From contig CAWAET010000017.1 of assembly GCA_963781065.1 (NCBI GenBank), positions 62,001 through 126,000 on the forward strand: a stretch of 64,000 nt of DNA, given 5' to 3'. Both the position numbers and the translations under genes were made by a program. This DNA comes from CALZJC01 sp963781065 (GTDB lineage Bacteria > Acidobacteriota > Thermoanaerobaculia > Multivoradales > JAHEKO01). Positions 1 through 10,536 of the stretch are shown here, in pieces; the stretch's first letter is position 1, and the number at the start of each line of letters is the position of its first letter. The notes below the pieces were generated by a model, which was given only the letters and a program-made list of their open reading frames with translations, did no database searches and was not told the DNA's origin.

Positions 1-1
1 C

Positions 2-868
2 ACCTTCTTCCGCTCCGCTCTGGGCGGCGATCCCGAGCCCCGGGAGTCCGCCTGGGCCGCCTCGCAGGTCTACATGGCCCACTTCGCGGTCGCCGCCCCC
101 GGCGGCCCCGATGGCGGCTTCTACAGCTTCGAGCGGTTCGCCCGCGGCGCCGCCGGCCTGGCCGGAGCCGAGCTTGGGCCCTTCCGCGTATGGGTCGAAG
201 ACTGGACGGCCGAGGGCGGCGACGGCATGCCGCCGATCCGTCTCCGCGCCGCCACCAAAGAGGCGACCATCGAGCTCGATCTCGCCCCCGGCAAGCCGCC
301 CGTGCTGCAAGGCGATCGCGGGCTGAGCCGCAAGGGCCGCGAACCCGGCAACGCCTCCTACTACTACTCCCTCACCAGACTGCCCACCCGCGGCCGGATC
401 TCGCTGGCCGGCGAGACTTTCGAGGTCTCCGGCGCCAGCTGGATGGACCGCGAGTGGAGCACCAGCGTGCTCGGCGAAGGCGTCGTCGGTTGGGACTGGT
501 TCTCGCTCCAGCTCGACGACGGCCGCGATCTGATGGTCTACCAGCTGCGGCGGGAGGACGGCTCGGCCGATCCGCTGGGCGCCGGCGCCCTGGTGGCGGC
601 GGACGGCGTCTCGACGACCCTGGCCGCCAGCGACTACCGCATCGAGCCCCTCGGCACCTGGCGCAGCCCCCGAACCGGCCGCGCCTACCCTTCATCGTGG
701 CGCCTCAGCCTGCCCGCCGAGGGCCTGGAGCTCGAGCTCGAGCCGCTGCTCGCCGACCAGGAGCTGAGTCACTCCTTCGTTTACTGGGAAGGGGCGGTGC
801 GTTTCGCGGGCACCGCCTCGGGCCAGCCGGTTGCCGGCCGCGGCTACGTCGAGCTGACCGGCTACTGA
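2..868 (+). CDS. CrtC/AttH-like lipocalin-fold protein, 5' truncated
   Basis: The reading frame is open from base 2, so the N-terminus lies outside the window; the first ATG inside (74) is internal because coding-quality residues precede it. The visible 288 codons contain the hallmarks of the CrtC / predicted secreted hydrolase family (COG5621): a SAWAASQVYMAHFAV segment, then ASWMDREWST and GWDWFSLQLDDGRDLMVYQLR, ending with the domain close to the C-terminus. Family members are two-lipocalin-fold proteins; some hydrate carotenoids, and many are secreted and encoded beside ABC transporters of the LolCDE type. The true partner genes upstream are not visible. I cannot tell a carotenoid hydratase from the broader secreted family. 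Confidence 0.8.
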   Translation, partial: TFFRSALGGDPEPRESAWAASQVYMAHFAVAAPGGPDGGFYSFERFARGAAGLAGAELGPFRVWVEDWTAEGGDGMPPIRLRAATKEATIELDLAPGKPPVLQGDRGLSRKGREPGNASYYYSLTRLPTRGRISLAGETFEVSGASWMDREWSTSVLGEGVVGWDWFSLQLDDGRDLMVYQLRREDGSADPLGAGALVAADGVSTTLAASDYRIEPLGTWRSPRTGRAYPSSWRLSLPAEGLELELEPLLADQELSHSFVYWEGAVRFAGTASGQPVAGRGYVELTGY

Positions 869-894
869 GCACGGGGCGCGGACCGCCTCCGCGA

Positions 895-1082
895 TCAGCC
901 GCAGCTGAACAGGCGCTCGCGGGAGATGCGCGAGGCCAGCTCTTCGGCACAAAAACCGAGCATCTCCCGCTCGAGCTCGGGCGGAACATGCCCTGCAGAG
1001 AGCACCGCCGCCGGACCGCCACGGCGCCCAGGTGCCCGGCCACCACCTCCTCGACATAGATGCGCCGAATGGCCCGCCCCAT
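895..1082 (-). pseudogene. possible small ORF immediately after the nucleosidase, frame-broken
   Basis: An ATG at 1082 directly follows the TAG stop of the upstream nucleosidase gene, as expected for the next gene of an operon. Translation starts MGRAIRRIYVEEVVAGHLG, but that frame then loses coding character. Another frame takes over with an acidic helical stretch containing EREMLGFCAEEL and ending FSCG at a TGA (895-897). The interval is not a multiple of three, so one base would have to be missing for a single small protein of about 62 residues. I recognise no family. It may equally be non-coding sequence with two chance ORFs. Confidence 0.3.
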
Positions 1083-1706
1083 CTAACCGATCCCCGGTGG
1101 ATGGGCCGCCCGCCGGGCCTCGAGCTCGCCGGCCAGTTCCGCGGTCTGCTCGACGATGTGCGCGATGGTGTCGATCCGCCCTTCAATCAGCTCTTCCACT
1201 CGCTTGGCGGTCAGCCCGGAGGGCGGCGCGGCGGCGTTGTCCGAGACCACCTTGATCACATGGATCAGCTCTGCCGAGACCAGCCGCGCCGCGGCGGCGC
1301 AGAAACCCGCCGCCTCCATCTCGTAGATCGTGTCCTCGGGATAGCCGGTCTCGGGTCGGTCAACGGTGGTCACCGTTGCGGTGGCGCACGGCGGCTCGAA
1401 GACCAGCGGCGGGTACCAGGCGGCGCCGCCGCCGGCTGCGACCACTTTGTGAGCCAGGACGACCTGCCCGAGGGGCAGGTCGCGATGCCCGCCGATGCCG
1501 ACGTTGATCCAGGCCGCCTCGCCGCGGCTCCGACGGCCCAGCCAGGCGGTCGCCGCGCTCGCCGCCTCGCTCCCCATGCCGCTGATCACGAGGTCGATCC
1601 CCGCCCCGCGCCAGAGCGGGAACTTCTCGCGCCCAGCCGGCGCCAGCTCGAATCGCCGGATCAACGGCCGCGCCTCGGCGCGCAGCGCGACGACCAGCCG
1701 GATCAA
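1083..1706 (-). CDS. nucleoside phosphorylase/nucleosidase superfamily protein (MTAN-like)
   Basis: The product resembles the PNP_UDP_1 fold (COG0775, MTA/SAH nucleosidase relatives). It has an N-terminal LVVALRAEA strand, VISGMGSEAA, a glycine-rich WINVGIGGH phosphate/ribose-site region, and EMEAAGF followed by a C-terminal VVSDNA with the expected catalytic-type Asp. I chose the TTG at 1704-1706, which overlaps the TGA of the glycosyltransferase gene, because homology begins right there. This gives 207 residues; a longer frame upstream only duplicates glycosyltransferase DNA. The substrate cannot be read from sequence. Some relatives act in hopanoid or futalosine pathways, and no neighbour here points to either. 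Confidence 0.7.
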   Translation of the reverse strand: MIRLVVALRAEARPLIRRFELAPAGREKFPLWRGAGIDLVISGMGSEAASAATAWLGRRSRGEAAWINVGIGGHRDLPLGQVVLAHKVVAAGGGAAWYPPLVFEPPCATATVTTVDRPETGYPEDTIYEMEAAGFCAAAARLVSAELIHVIKVVSDNAAAPPSGLTAKRVEELIEGRIDTIAHIVEQTAELAGELEARRAAHPPGIG

Positions 1707-2569
1707 GCCGTCGCCGCCCTGTCGGCTCGGTCCCGCCGCCAACGTTGCGCCAGCTCTCGAAAGCGGGCCGCCTCGGCGGCGCGCCCGCGCCTCTCGGCGC
1801 CGTCGGCCCAGATACGGCACTTCTCCCGCAAGGTCGCCGCCGCCGCGTCCCGCTCCTCCGGCCCGAGATCGTCACCCGCGAGGATCCCGGCGAGCGCCCG
1901 GATGCGATGGCGGTCCAACCCGCTGACGGTGCGCGACAGCTGGTCGGCGTGGCCGCCGTGCTTCTCCACCAACGGCTCGTCCACCAGCAGGATCGGGTAG
2001 ACGGCCGTGATCCGCAGCCAGAGGTCGTAGTCCTCGCAGGCCGGCATTCCCTCGTCGAAGCAGCCGACCCGATCGAAGACCGATCGGTGGATCAGCGCCG
2101 CCGAGGGCGAGATGGCGCACAGCGGCAGACAGTGGCGGAAGATCCGGCCGCCGCGCTTGCGGTGGCGCCGCCCCGGGTTGACTCGCCGGCCGTTGCGAAT
2201 CCACAGCTCGTCGGTGTGGCAGAACCGATGATCGGGAGCCGCGGCCAGCGCTGCCAGCTGCCGTTCCAGCTTCTCCGGCAGCCAGGCGTCGTCCGAGTCC
2301 AGCAGGGCGATCCAGTCGCCGAGCGCGGCGCCGATGCCGCGGTTGCGGGCCGCGCTGACGCCGGCGTTCTCCTGCGCCAGGTACCGCGCCCACGGGAACT
2401 CGCTGCGCACCATCTCGCCGGTGCCGTCCGTCGAGCCGTCGTCGACGACGATCACCTCCCCGGCCGGCCGCGTCTGCCGCCGAACGGACTCGAGCGCTCG
2501 CCCCAGCAGCGCAGCTCGCTGGTAGGTCGGGATGACGACGCTGACGAAGTCGGGGCTCGGCTCCAGCAC
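1703..2569 (-). CDS. glycosyltransferase family 2
   Basis: A 288-residue GT-A fold enzyme. It opens with VSVVIPTYQRAALLGRALES, then VIVVDDGSTDGT (nucleotide-binding Asp), NAGVSAARNRGI, and LLDSDDAWLPEKL, which carries the metal-binding DxD-type motif. A later CEDYDLWLR supplies the ED catalytic-base region. The most likely start is GTG (2567-2569); no strong ribosome binding site is visible. There is no membrane segment, so it is probably a cytosolic transferase acting on a lipid-linked or cell-surface acceptor. It lies upstream of, and overlaps, the nucleosidase gene, suggesting translational coupling. Donor and acceptor are unknown. Confidence 0.88.
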   Translation of the reverse strand: MLEPSPDFVSVVIPTYQRAALLGRALESVRRQTRPAGEVIVVDDGSTDGTGEMVRSEFPWARYLAQENAGVSAARNRGIGAALGDWIALLDSDDAWLPEKLERQLAALAAAPDHRFCHTDELWIRNGRRVNPGRRHRKRGGRIFRHCLPLCAISPSAALIHRSVFDRVGCFDEGMPACEDYDLWLRITAVYPILLVDEPLVEKHGGHADQLSRTVSGLDRHRIRALAGILAGDDLGPEERDAAAATLREKCRIWADGAERRGRAAEAARFRELAQRWRRDRADRAATA

Positions 2570-2579
2570 GGCGCCGAGC

Positions 2580-3425
2580 CTATCCGGCCGGAGGCAGCAG
2601 CGCGACGACGCGGGCCGGGCCGCCCGAACCGCCGGCGATCTTCATCGGCAAGGCGACGACCCAGGCGCCGGTGTCGGGCACCAGCTCCAGCTGGGTCAGG
2701 TTCTCGAGCCCGATGACGTTGGCGCCGTTGGCGATCTGGTGGACGATGAAGTCGGTCGACGGGCCGTGGTCGATGCTCGCCGTGTCGACGCCCAGGGCAG
2801 CGACCTTGCGCTCCTCCACCAGGGTGCGCGCCGCCTCCTCGCCGTAGGCCGGGAAGTGCAGGTTGGAAGCGTCTCCCGGGGTGTCGTCCCCGAGATAGGC
2901 CAGCGGGTCGGGCCAGCGCCGCGACCAGCCGGTGCGCAGCAGAACGATGGCTCCCTCCGGCACCAGGCCGTGATCGGCCTCCCAGTCGAACAGGTCCTCA
3001 CCATCGAGCCGGGTGTCGGGATCGGCCGCGGCCCGCTCCGAGATGTCGATCACCACCGCCGGGCCGATCAGCCGCTCGAGCGGAATCTCGGCGGTGGTCC
3101 AGCCCTGCTCGGCGAAGTGGATCGGCGCGTCGAGATGGGTGCCGCCGTGCTCGGGGGTGGAGATCGCGTTCGCCGAGTAGAAGTACCCGCCCTCGGTCAT
3201 GCCGTGCGCCAGCACCTGGAGCTCGAAGCGGGAGGGCGAGGTCGGCCAGTAGAGCGTGTCGGCGTCGTAGGCGTGGCTCAGGTCGATGATCTCGGCGGCC
3301 GCGAGGTCGAAGGTGGCGCCGGGCGCGGGGACGGTCTCCGGGGACGGATCGGACATCCGGGCGCAGCCCGCCGCCGCCAGCAGAGCCAGCGCCGCCAGCC
3401 AGAGGCATCTTGCCGCGGAGCTCAT
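2580..3425 (-). CDS. cyclase-family (kynurenine formamidase-like) lipoprotein
   Basis: A 281-residue protein with a lipoprotein signal (LAALALLAAAGC; the lipidated Cys is near residue 20), followed by a Cyclase domain (PF04199). The metal-site signature HGGTHLDAPIHF is intact, preceded by EIIDLSHAYDADTLYWP and followed by LGVDTASIDHGPS. Kynurenine formamidases and isatin hydrolases share this fold and hydrolyse amide or cyclic substrates at a divalent metal centre. An exported, lipid-anchored version suggests action on an external or periplasmic substrate. It starts 23 nt after the end of the S9 peptidase gene, so the two probably share a transcript. Confidence 0.85.
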   Translation of the reverse strand: MSSAARCLWLAALALLAAAGCARMSDPSPETVPAPGATFDLAAAEIIDLSHAYDADTLYWPTSPSRFELQVLAHGMTEGGYFYSANAISTPEHGGTHLDAPIHFAEQGWTTAEIPLERLIGPAVVIDISERAAADPDTRLDGEDLFDWEADHGLVPEGAIVLLRTGWSRRWPDPLAYLGDDTPGDASNLHFPAYGEEAARTLVEERKVAALGVDTASIDHGPSTDFIVHQIANGANVIGLENLTQLELVPDTGAWVVALPMKIAGGSGGPARVVALLPPAG

Positions 3426-3448
3426 CGCTATCGTTCCGCCGGCACGCC

Positions 3449-5629
<2,181 letters not shown>

Positions 5630-5746
5630 CAGTAGATCTCCCTGTTTCGAGGTGGGAGGTGGGCGCGCCCGAAGAGCGGTTCAAGAAACCGCGGACGCAA
5701 CGCGATTCTATCGTGTAATGGCGGCCGCGGCGCGGTCGGCCGTCGG

Positions 5747-6202
5747 TCAGGGACCCGGTGGCAGGCGCCCGCGGTTGCGTCGCTCGAGCGGCAGCAGGCG
5801 GTCGTAGATCTCCTGATTCACCGGTGTCGGCACGCCGCTCTCCCCGCCCAGCCGGACCACCGCGCCGCTCTGGAAGTCGAGCTCCGAGGGCCGGCCCTCG
5901 ACGATGTCGCGCTGCAGCGAGGCGGTGCCATCCGGCGGCAGGCGATCGAGGAAGGCCAGCGTCCGCTCGACGATGTCCGGCCGCAGCTCGGCGCCGCGGG
6001 CGGCGGCGAGGGCCACGATCTCGCGCATGGCCGCCTCGACCATCGCCCGCGACACGGGATCGGCCCGGAACTCGCCGATCGTCCTGCCGGTCAGCGCGCC
6101 GACACCGCTGACCGGGCAGATGAAGAGGAACTTCTCCCAGATCGCCGCCAGGACATCTTCCCGCGCCCGGGAGGATAACCGCTCTCCAGCGGCGAGGTGC
6201 AC
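5747..6202 (-). pseudogene. C-terminal remnant of ketopantoate reductase (PanE/ApbA)
   Basis: From about residue 14 the ORF matches the PanE/ApbA C-terminal helical domain: AAIWEKFLFICPVSGVGALTG, a helix with DIVERTLAFLDRLPP, then ASLQRDIVEGRPSELDFQSGAVVRLG and a final NQEIYDRLL. The complete N-terminal Rossmann domain with its GxGxxG motif, about 170 residues, is missing. The DNA upstream (6203-6330) is the promoter region of the divergent gene. An isolated C-terminal domain cannot bind NADPH, so this is most likely a relic. The start given is an in-frame GTG just before the homology; nothing supports expression. Confidence 0.65.
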
Positions 6203-6330
6203 GACGACGGGCTGAGCGGGCGCCGCTGGCGCCTCGTGCCCCCACGAGCGTACCCTTCTCTGGAATACGCTGGGACTCTCAGCCGTAGGAGCACACGGGA
6301 CCAGGAGCACACGGAGCAGGAGGACCGAGA

Positions 6331-6627
6331 ATGACCAACGGTGGTGCGGCAGCAGCAGGCGCAGCGGCGGCGGCGGGGGCGGCGATCGCCCAGGCGATCA
6401 AGGCATCGGGCGCGATCGTCCGAGTCGAGCCGGAAGAATTCCTCAAGATCGTCTCGCGGGTCGAAAGCCCGCTGGTGGTCACCGCCGAGGGCGGCTTCCT
6501 CGGCACGAACCACCAGTACCTGACCAGCTACAAGGGCCTCGCCTTCTTCACCAAGAGCAAAGAGGCCCTGCACCTGCCGAGCGACGCCGAGCTGATCGTC
6601 TCGAACAAGATCTGGATCCCGGGCTAG
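6331..6627 (+). CDS. conserved small protein of unknown function
   Basis: This 98-residue ORF has a good ribosome binding site (GCAGGAGG, 8 nt before ATG). It begins with a glycine/alanine-rich stretch to about residue 23 (MTNGGAAAAGAAAAAGAAIA), too short and neutral to be a classic signal peptide. A compact domain follows with VEPEEFLKIVSRVESPLVV, LTSYKGLAFFTKSKEAL and a terminal NKIWIPG. The second part looks like a short beta-rich fold and resembles uncharacterised proteins I have seen in several phyla, but I cannot name a family. It stands alone between the panE remnant and the convergent ThDP enzyme. A 13-bp direct repeat (AGGAGCACACGGA) lies just upstream at 6287-6315. Confidence 0.7.
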   Translation: MTNGGAAAAGAAAAAGAAIAQAIKASGAIVRVEPEEFLKIVSRVESPLVVTAEGGFLGTNHQYLTSYKGLAFFTKSKEALHLPSDAELIVSNKIWIPG

Positions 6628-6638
6628 CCGAGCCACCG

Positions 6639-8375
6639 CTACATCGACAGCGAGCCCTTGCGAAAGTCGGTCTTCCCCAGCAGGGCGTTGATCAGCACCG
6701 GCCGGCCCTTGGCCGCCTCGGCCTTTGCTTTGGCCAGGGTGGGCTCGATGTCCCGCACCCGATCGAGCAGGAGACCGACGCCGCCGTAGCCCTCGGCCAC
6801 CTTGTGGTAGTCGGTGCGGCGCAGGACGGTGCCGACGTCGTCGTTCAGGAACTCCACCTGGTCGCGGGCGATCTGCGCCCAGGAGGCGTCGTTGCCGACC
6901 ACGGCGATCACACCCAGGCCGTGGCGCACGAAGGTGTCGAACTCGGCCAGGCTGTAGGCCGCCGAGCCGTCGCCCCAGAGCAGCCACACCTCGGCACCGG
7001 GCCGGCATAGCCGGGCGCCGAGGGCGAAGCCGCCGCCCACCCCGAGGGTGCCGAACGCCCCGGGGTCGAGCCAGGACAGCGGCCCTCGGGGCGAGGTGAT
7101 GTAGGAGGCGGTGGCCACGAAGTCGCCGCCGTCGGCCACCAGCACGCTGTCTTCGTCGAGGGCGGCCTCGATCGCCCGGCAGAGGGCCAGCGGGTTGAGA
7201 TAGTCGGTCTCGGCAGCGGCTTGCCGGGCGATCTCCGCCTCCCGCCCGTCGTCGCGCCCGCGCAGCGTCTCGAGCCAGAAGGGGTCGTAGTCCGCCGGCC
7301 CGCCCTCGGCCAGCCGGCGGAGAAACCGGCCGGGGTCGGCCTCGACCAGCAGGCTCGGCCGGCGGTTCCTGGCCGCCTCGGCGCGGCTGCGGTTGACGGC
7401 GATGACCCGCGCCGAGCCGGCGATCTGACGGCCGTAGTCGAGGCGAAAGTCGCACGGCACGCCCGCCAGGATGACCAGGTCGGCCGCCTTCAGGGCCTTG
7501 CGGCGCTGGTGCCGCAGCTGTAGCCGGTGCCCCCTGCCCAGCAACCCGCGCGCCATTCCCGACAGATAGACCGGCAGCCCCAGCCGTTCCACCGCCGCGG
7601 CCAACTCGGCGATCGCCGCCGCCTCGAGGGTGGCCTGGCTGCCGATCATCAGCACCGGCTGCTTCGCCGCCGCCAGCAGGCGGCGCGCGCGCCGGACGTC
7701 GGCGGCCGAGGCCGTGGCCGGCTCCGGCCGGGCCGCGGCGGCCGGCAGCGGCCGCTCGGCGCCGGCGAAGAGCCGCGACACATGAAACCGCAGATAGGCC
7801 TGGAGGGCCTTGGCGCCCAGGCTCCTGGCCGTGCCGCCCTGATCGCCGTAGAGCTGGCGCACCAGCGACTCCTGGTAGAGCAGGTCGACCGGGCACTCGA
7901 CGAAGACCGGCCCCGGCACCCCGGCGCGGCAGCGCCACAAGGCCTCCTCGACCAGCGGCGCGAGGTCCCGCACCCGCCCCGCCGACGCCTGCCACTTGAC
8001 GTGCGGCGCGAACAGCGCCTGCTGGTCGATGTCCTGTAGCGAGCCGCGGCCCTTGAGGACGGTGCCGGTGGCGCCGCCCAGGATCACCACCGGCGACTGC
8101 GCCAGCTGGGCGTTCTTGACCGCGGTGATGGTGTTGGTCACCCCCGGGCCGGCGGTGACCGCCGCCACGCCGGGCACGCCGGTGAGCCGCGCCGTGGCGT
8201 CGGCCGCGAACACCGCCGAGACCTCGTCGCGCACGTCGATGACGTCGATGCCGAGCTTCTTGGCGCCGACCAGGATGGGCGAGATGTGGCCGCCGCACAG
8301 GGTGAACAGATGGCGGACGCCCTGACGCTCCAGGATCCGGGCGATGCGGTCGCCGCCGTCGCCGGCCGCATCCAT
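6639..8375 (-). CDS. acetolactate synthase-like ThDP enzyme (ILVBL / 2-hydroxyacyl-CoA lyase type)
   Basis: A 578-residue ThDP-dependent enzyme of the acetolactate synthase/oxalyl-CoA decarboxylase superfamily. The N-terminal PYR domain contains LCGGHISPILVGAKKLGI and DVRDEVSAVFAADA, where the Glu activates the cofactor, followed by TAGPGVTNTITAVKNAQ. The C-terminal PP domain has GDGSAAYSLAEFDTF and VVGNDASW, the GDG...N metal/ThDP site. The GGHISPxLV and AVKNAQxAQSP signatures match vertebrate ILVBL (HACL2), which cleaves 2-hydroxyacyl-CoA, better than IlvB; there is no ilvN-like regulatory subunit nearby. The ATG overlaps the stop of the thioesterase gene (TGATG), so the two are translationally coupled. 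The lyase assignment is inferred; 2-ketoacid chemistry remains possible. Confidence 0.8.
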   Translation of the reverse strand: MDAAGDGGDRIARILERQGVRHLFTLCGGHISPILVGAKKLGIDVIDVRDEVSAVFAADATARLTGVPGVAAVTAGPGVTNTITAVKNAQLAQSPVVILGGATGTVLKGRGSLQDIDQQALFAPHVKWQASAGRVRDLAPLVEEALWRCRAGVPGPVFVECPVDLLYQESLVRQLYGDQGGTARSLGAKALQAYLRFHVSRLFAGAERPLPAAAARPEPATASAADVRRARRLLAAAKQPVLMIGSQATLEAAAIAELAAAVERLGLPVYLSGMARGLLGRGHRLQLRHQRRKALKAADLVILAGVPCDFRLDYGRQIAGSARVIAVNRSRAEAARNRRPSLLVEADPGRFLRRLAEGGPADYDPFWLETLRGRDDGREAEIARQAAAETDYLNPLALCRAIEAALDEDSVLVADGGDFVATASYITSPRGPLSWLDPGAFGTLGVGGGFALGARLCRPGAEVWLLWGDGSAAYSLAEFDTFVRHGLGVIAVVGNDASWAQIARDQVEFLNDDVGTVLRRTDYHKVAEGYGGVGLLLDRVRDIEPTLAKAKAEAAKGRPVLINALLGKTDFRKGSLSM

Positions 8376-8782
8376 CAGCGGGACGCCTTGTCGAGGATGT
8401 GGCGATCGGGGACGAAGCAGACGAACTCGCCGCGAAAGACCAGCTCGCCGCGGCGCTCGACGTCCACCGCCACGATCCGCTTGCGGCCGTCGCGCTCGAT
8501 CACGGTGGCCTCGGCGATCAGCCGCTCTCCGGATACCACCGGTTTGAGGAAGCGCACCTGGGCACTACCCAGGACCACGTTCGGCTCGTTGACCGCCAGC
8601 ATCGCCGCGTAGTCGGCCAGCCCGAAGACGAAACCGCCGTGGACCAGCCCGCGCGCATCGGCGCGCATCTGCTCGCTCGCCGCCAGCTCGACCCGGGCGA
8701 AGCCCTCACGCAGCTCGCGCGGCTCGCCGCACAGGCGCGGGTCGATGGCCTGGTGGGTCGCGGGCTCGATCGGGGTGTCCAT
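8375..8782 (-). CDS. hotdog-fold thioesterase (PaaI/4HBT family)
   Basis: A 135-residue single-domain hotdog protein. The central helix region LVHGGFVFGLADYAAMLAVN carries the HGG and Asp characteristic of PaaI-like acyl-CoA thioesterases, followed by a LGSAQVRFLKPVVSGERL strand pair and a VDVERRGELVFRGEFVCF C-terminus. It probably hydrolyses acyl- or aryl-CoA in the cytosol as a tetramer. It sits between the ALDH and the ThDP lyase genes, 23 nt after the former and overlapping the latter by 1 nt. This suggests that its thioester substrate or product belongs to the same pathway. Confidence 0.85.
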   Translation of the reverse strand: MDTPIEPATHQAIDPRLCGEPRELREGFARVELAASEQMRADARGLVHGGFVFGLADYAAMLAVNEPNVVLGSAQVRFLKPVVSGERLIAEATVIERDGRKRIVAVDVERRGELVFRGEFVCFVPDRHILDKASR

Positions 8783-8805
8783 GGCAAGCCCGTCGGTCGG
8801 CAGCT

Positions 8806-10437
8806 CTACTCCTCGGCCATGTGCGGATAGGTGAAGTCGGTCGGCGGCACGAAGGTCTCCTTGATCGACCGCTGCGACGACCAGCGCGTCAGGTTGAGCA
8901 TCGAGCCCGCCTTGTCGTTGGTGCCCGAGGCGCGACCGCCGCCGAACGGCTGCTGGCCGACCACCGCGCCGGTCGGCTTGTCGTTGACGTAGAAGTTGCC
9001 GGCCGCGTGGCGCAGGGCCACGGTCATGGCGGCGATGGCGCCCCGGTCGCGAGCGAAGATGGCTCCGGTCAGCGCGTACGGGCTGGTGCCGTCGCACAGC
9101 TCGAGGGCCTGCTCCAGCCGGTCGTCGTCGTAGACGTGGACGGTCAGGACCGGCGCGAAGAGCTCCTCGGACATCAGCCGCGAGCGCGGGTCCTCCGAGA
9201 CCACGACCGTGGGCTGGATGTAGTAGCCGGTGGACTTGTCGCCGGCGCCGCCGGCGACGATCTCGAAGCCGCCCCCGGATCGGGCCTGCTGGATGTAGCC
9301 AAGGGTGTTGTCGAACGAGGCCTCGTCGATCACCGCGCACATGAAGTTGCGGAAATCGGTGGGCGGCCCCACCTCGATGCGCGCCAGCTCGGCCTCGAGC
9401 CCCGCGCGCACCGCCGGCCAGAGCGACCGCGGCAGGTAGGCGCGCGAGGCCGCCGAGCACTTCTGCCCCTGGTACTCGAAGGAGCCGCGTACCAGCGCCG
9501 TGACCAGCGCCGCCGGATCGGCCGAGGGATGGGCAAAGACGAAGTCCTTGCCGCCGGTCTCGCCGACGATCCGCGGATAGGTCTTGTAGGAGGCGATGTT
9601 TTCGCCCACCGTCCGCCACATTCCCTGGAACACCGGCGTCGAGCCGGTGAAGTGGATGCCGGCCAGTTCGGGGCTCGCCAGCACCGGGTCGCCCACCTGG
9701 CGGCCGCGCCCGGGCACGAAGTTGATCACCCCCGGCGGCAGCCCGGCCTCTTCGAGCAATCGCACGATCTGGTAGGCCGCCAGCGGCGCGGTCGAAGCCG
9801 GCTTCCACAGCACCGTGTTGCCCATCATCGCCGGCGCGGTCGGCAGGTTGCCGGCGATCGAGGTGAAGTTGAACGGCGTCACGGCAAAGACGAAGCCCTC
9901 GAGCGACCGGTGCTCGACCCGGTTCCAGATGCCGGGCGCCGACTGCGGCTGGTCGGTGTAGATGCGCCGCATGAAGTCCGGGTTGAACCGCCAGAAATCG
10001 ATCAGCTCGCAGGCCGCGTCGATCTCCGCCTGGAAGACGGTCTTCGACTGGTTGAGCATGGTCGCGGCGTTCAGCGTGTCGCGCCAAGGCCCGGCCAGAA
10101 GCTCCGCCGCCTTGAGGAACACTCCGGCGCGCTGCTCCCAGTCCATCGCCGACCAGTCGTGCCAGGCGTCCGCCGCCGCAGCGATCGCCCGCTCGACCTC
10201 CGCCGGCCCGGCCTGGTGCACCTCGGCCAGGACGTGGCCGTGGTCGTGCGGGCAGACGGCCTCGAAGGTGTCACCGGTGCGCACGGCCTCGCCGCCGATG
10301 ATCAACGGAATCTCGATCCGCTCGCCGAGCATCTCGGCCAGGCGCCGCTTGAGCGAAGCCTTCTCGGCCGAGCCCGGACCGTAGTCCCGGATCGGCTCGT
10401 TTCGCGGCGGCGGCACGTTGACGATGGCGTTGCTCAT
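8806..10437 (-). CDS. pruA: L-glutamate gamma-semialdehyde (1-pyrroline-5-carboxylate) dehydrogenase
   Basis: A 543-residue aldehyde dehydrogenase of the ALDH4A1/RocA-2 class. It has an N-terminal NEPIRDYGPGSAEKASLKRRL extension typical of stand-alone P5C dehydrogenases, catalytic Cys in YQGQKCSAASR, Glu in VGETGGKDF, and substrate-loop PFGGGRASGTNDKAG. The reaction is NAD+-dependent oxidation of glutamate semialdehyde to glutamate in proline catabolism. The ATG at 10437 is preceded by GGGAGG at good spacing; an upstream in-frame start at 10491 lacks one. No proline dehydrogenase gene is nearby. The operon partners are a thioesterase and a ThDP lyase, so another aldehyde substrate is conceivable, although the sequence signature is strongly P5CDH. 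Confidence 0.88.
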   Translation of the reverse strand: MSNAIVNVPPPRNEPIRDYGPGSAEKASLKRRLAEMLGERIEIPLIIGGEAVRTGDTFEAVCPHDHGHVLAEVHQAGPAEVERAIAAAADAWHDWSAMDWEQRAGVFLKAAELLAGPWRDTLNAATMLNQSKTVFQAEIDAACELIDFWRFNPDFMRRIYTDQPQSAPGIWNRVEHRSLEGFVFAVTPFNFTSIAGNLPTAPAMMGNTVLWKPASTAPLAAYQIVRLLEEAGLPPGVINFVPGRGRQVGDPVLASPELAGIHFTGSTPVFQGMWRTVGENIASYKTYPRIVGETGGKDFVFAHPSADPAALVTALVRGSFEYQGQKCSAASRAYLPRSLWPAVRAGLEAELARIEVGPPTDFRNFMCAVIDEASFDNTLGYIQQARSGGGFEIVAGGAGDKSTGYYIQPTVVVSEDPRSRLMSEELFAPVLTVHVYDDDRLEQALELCDGTSPYALTGAIFARDRGAIAAMTVALRHAAGNFYVNDKPTGAVVGQQPFGGGRASGTNDKAGSMLNLTRWSSQRSIKETFVPPTDFTYPHMAEE

Positions 10438-10536
10438 CCGATCCCTCCCATGGCCCTGTCGAGGCCCGTCGCTACCCTGGCAGTCTCCCATGCACCCGGC
10501 GCGGCTCGCAACGCCGTGCCGATCGGCGTAGTGGAG

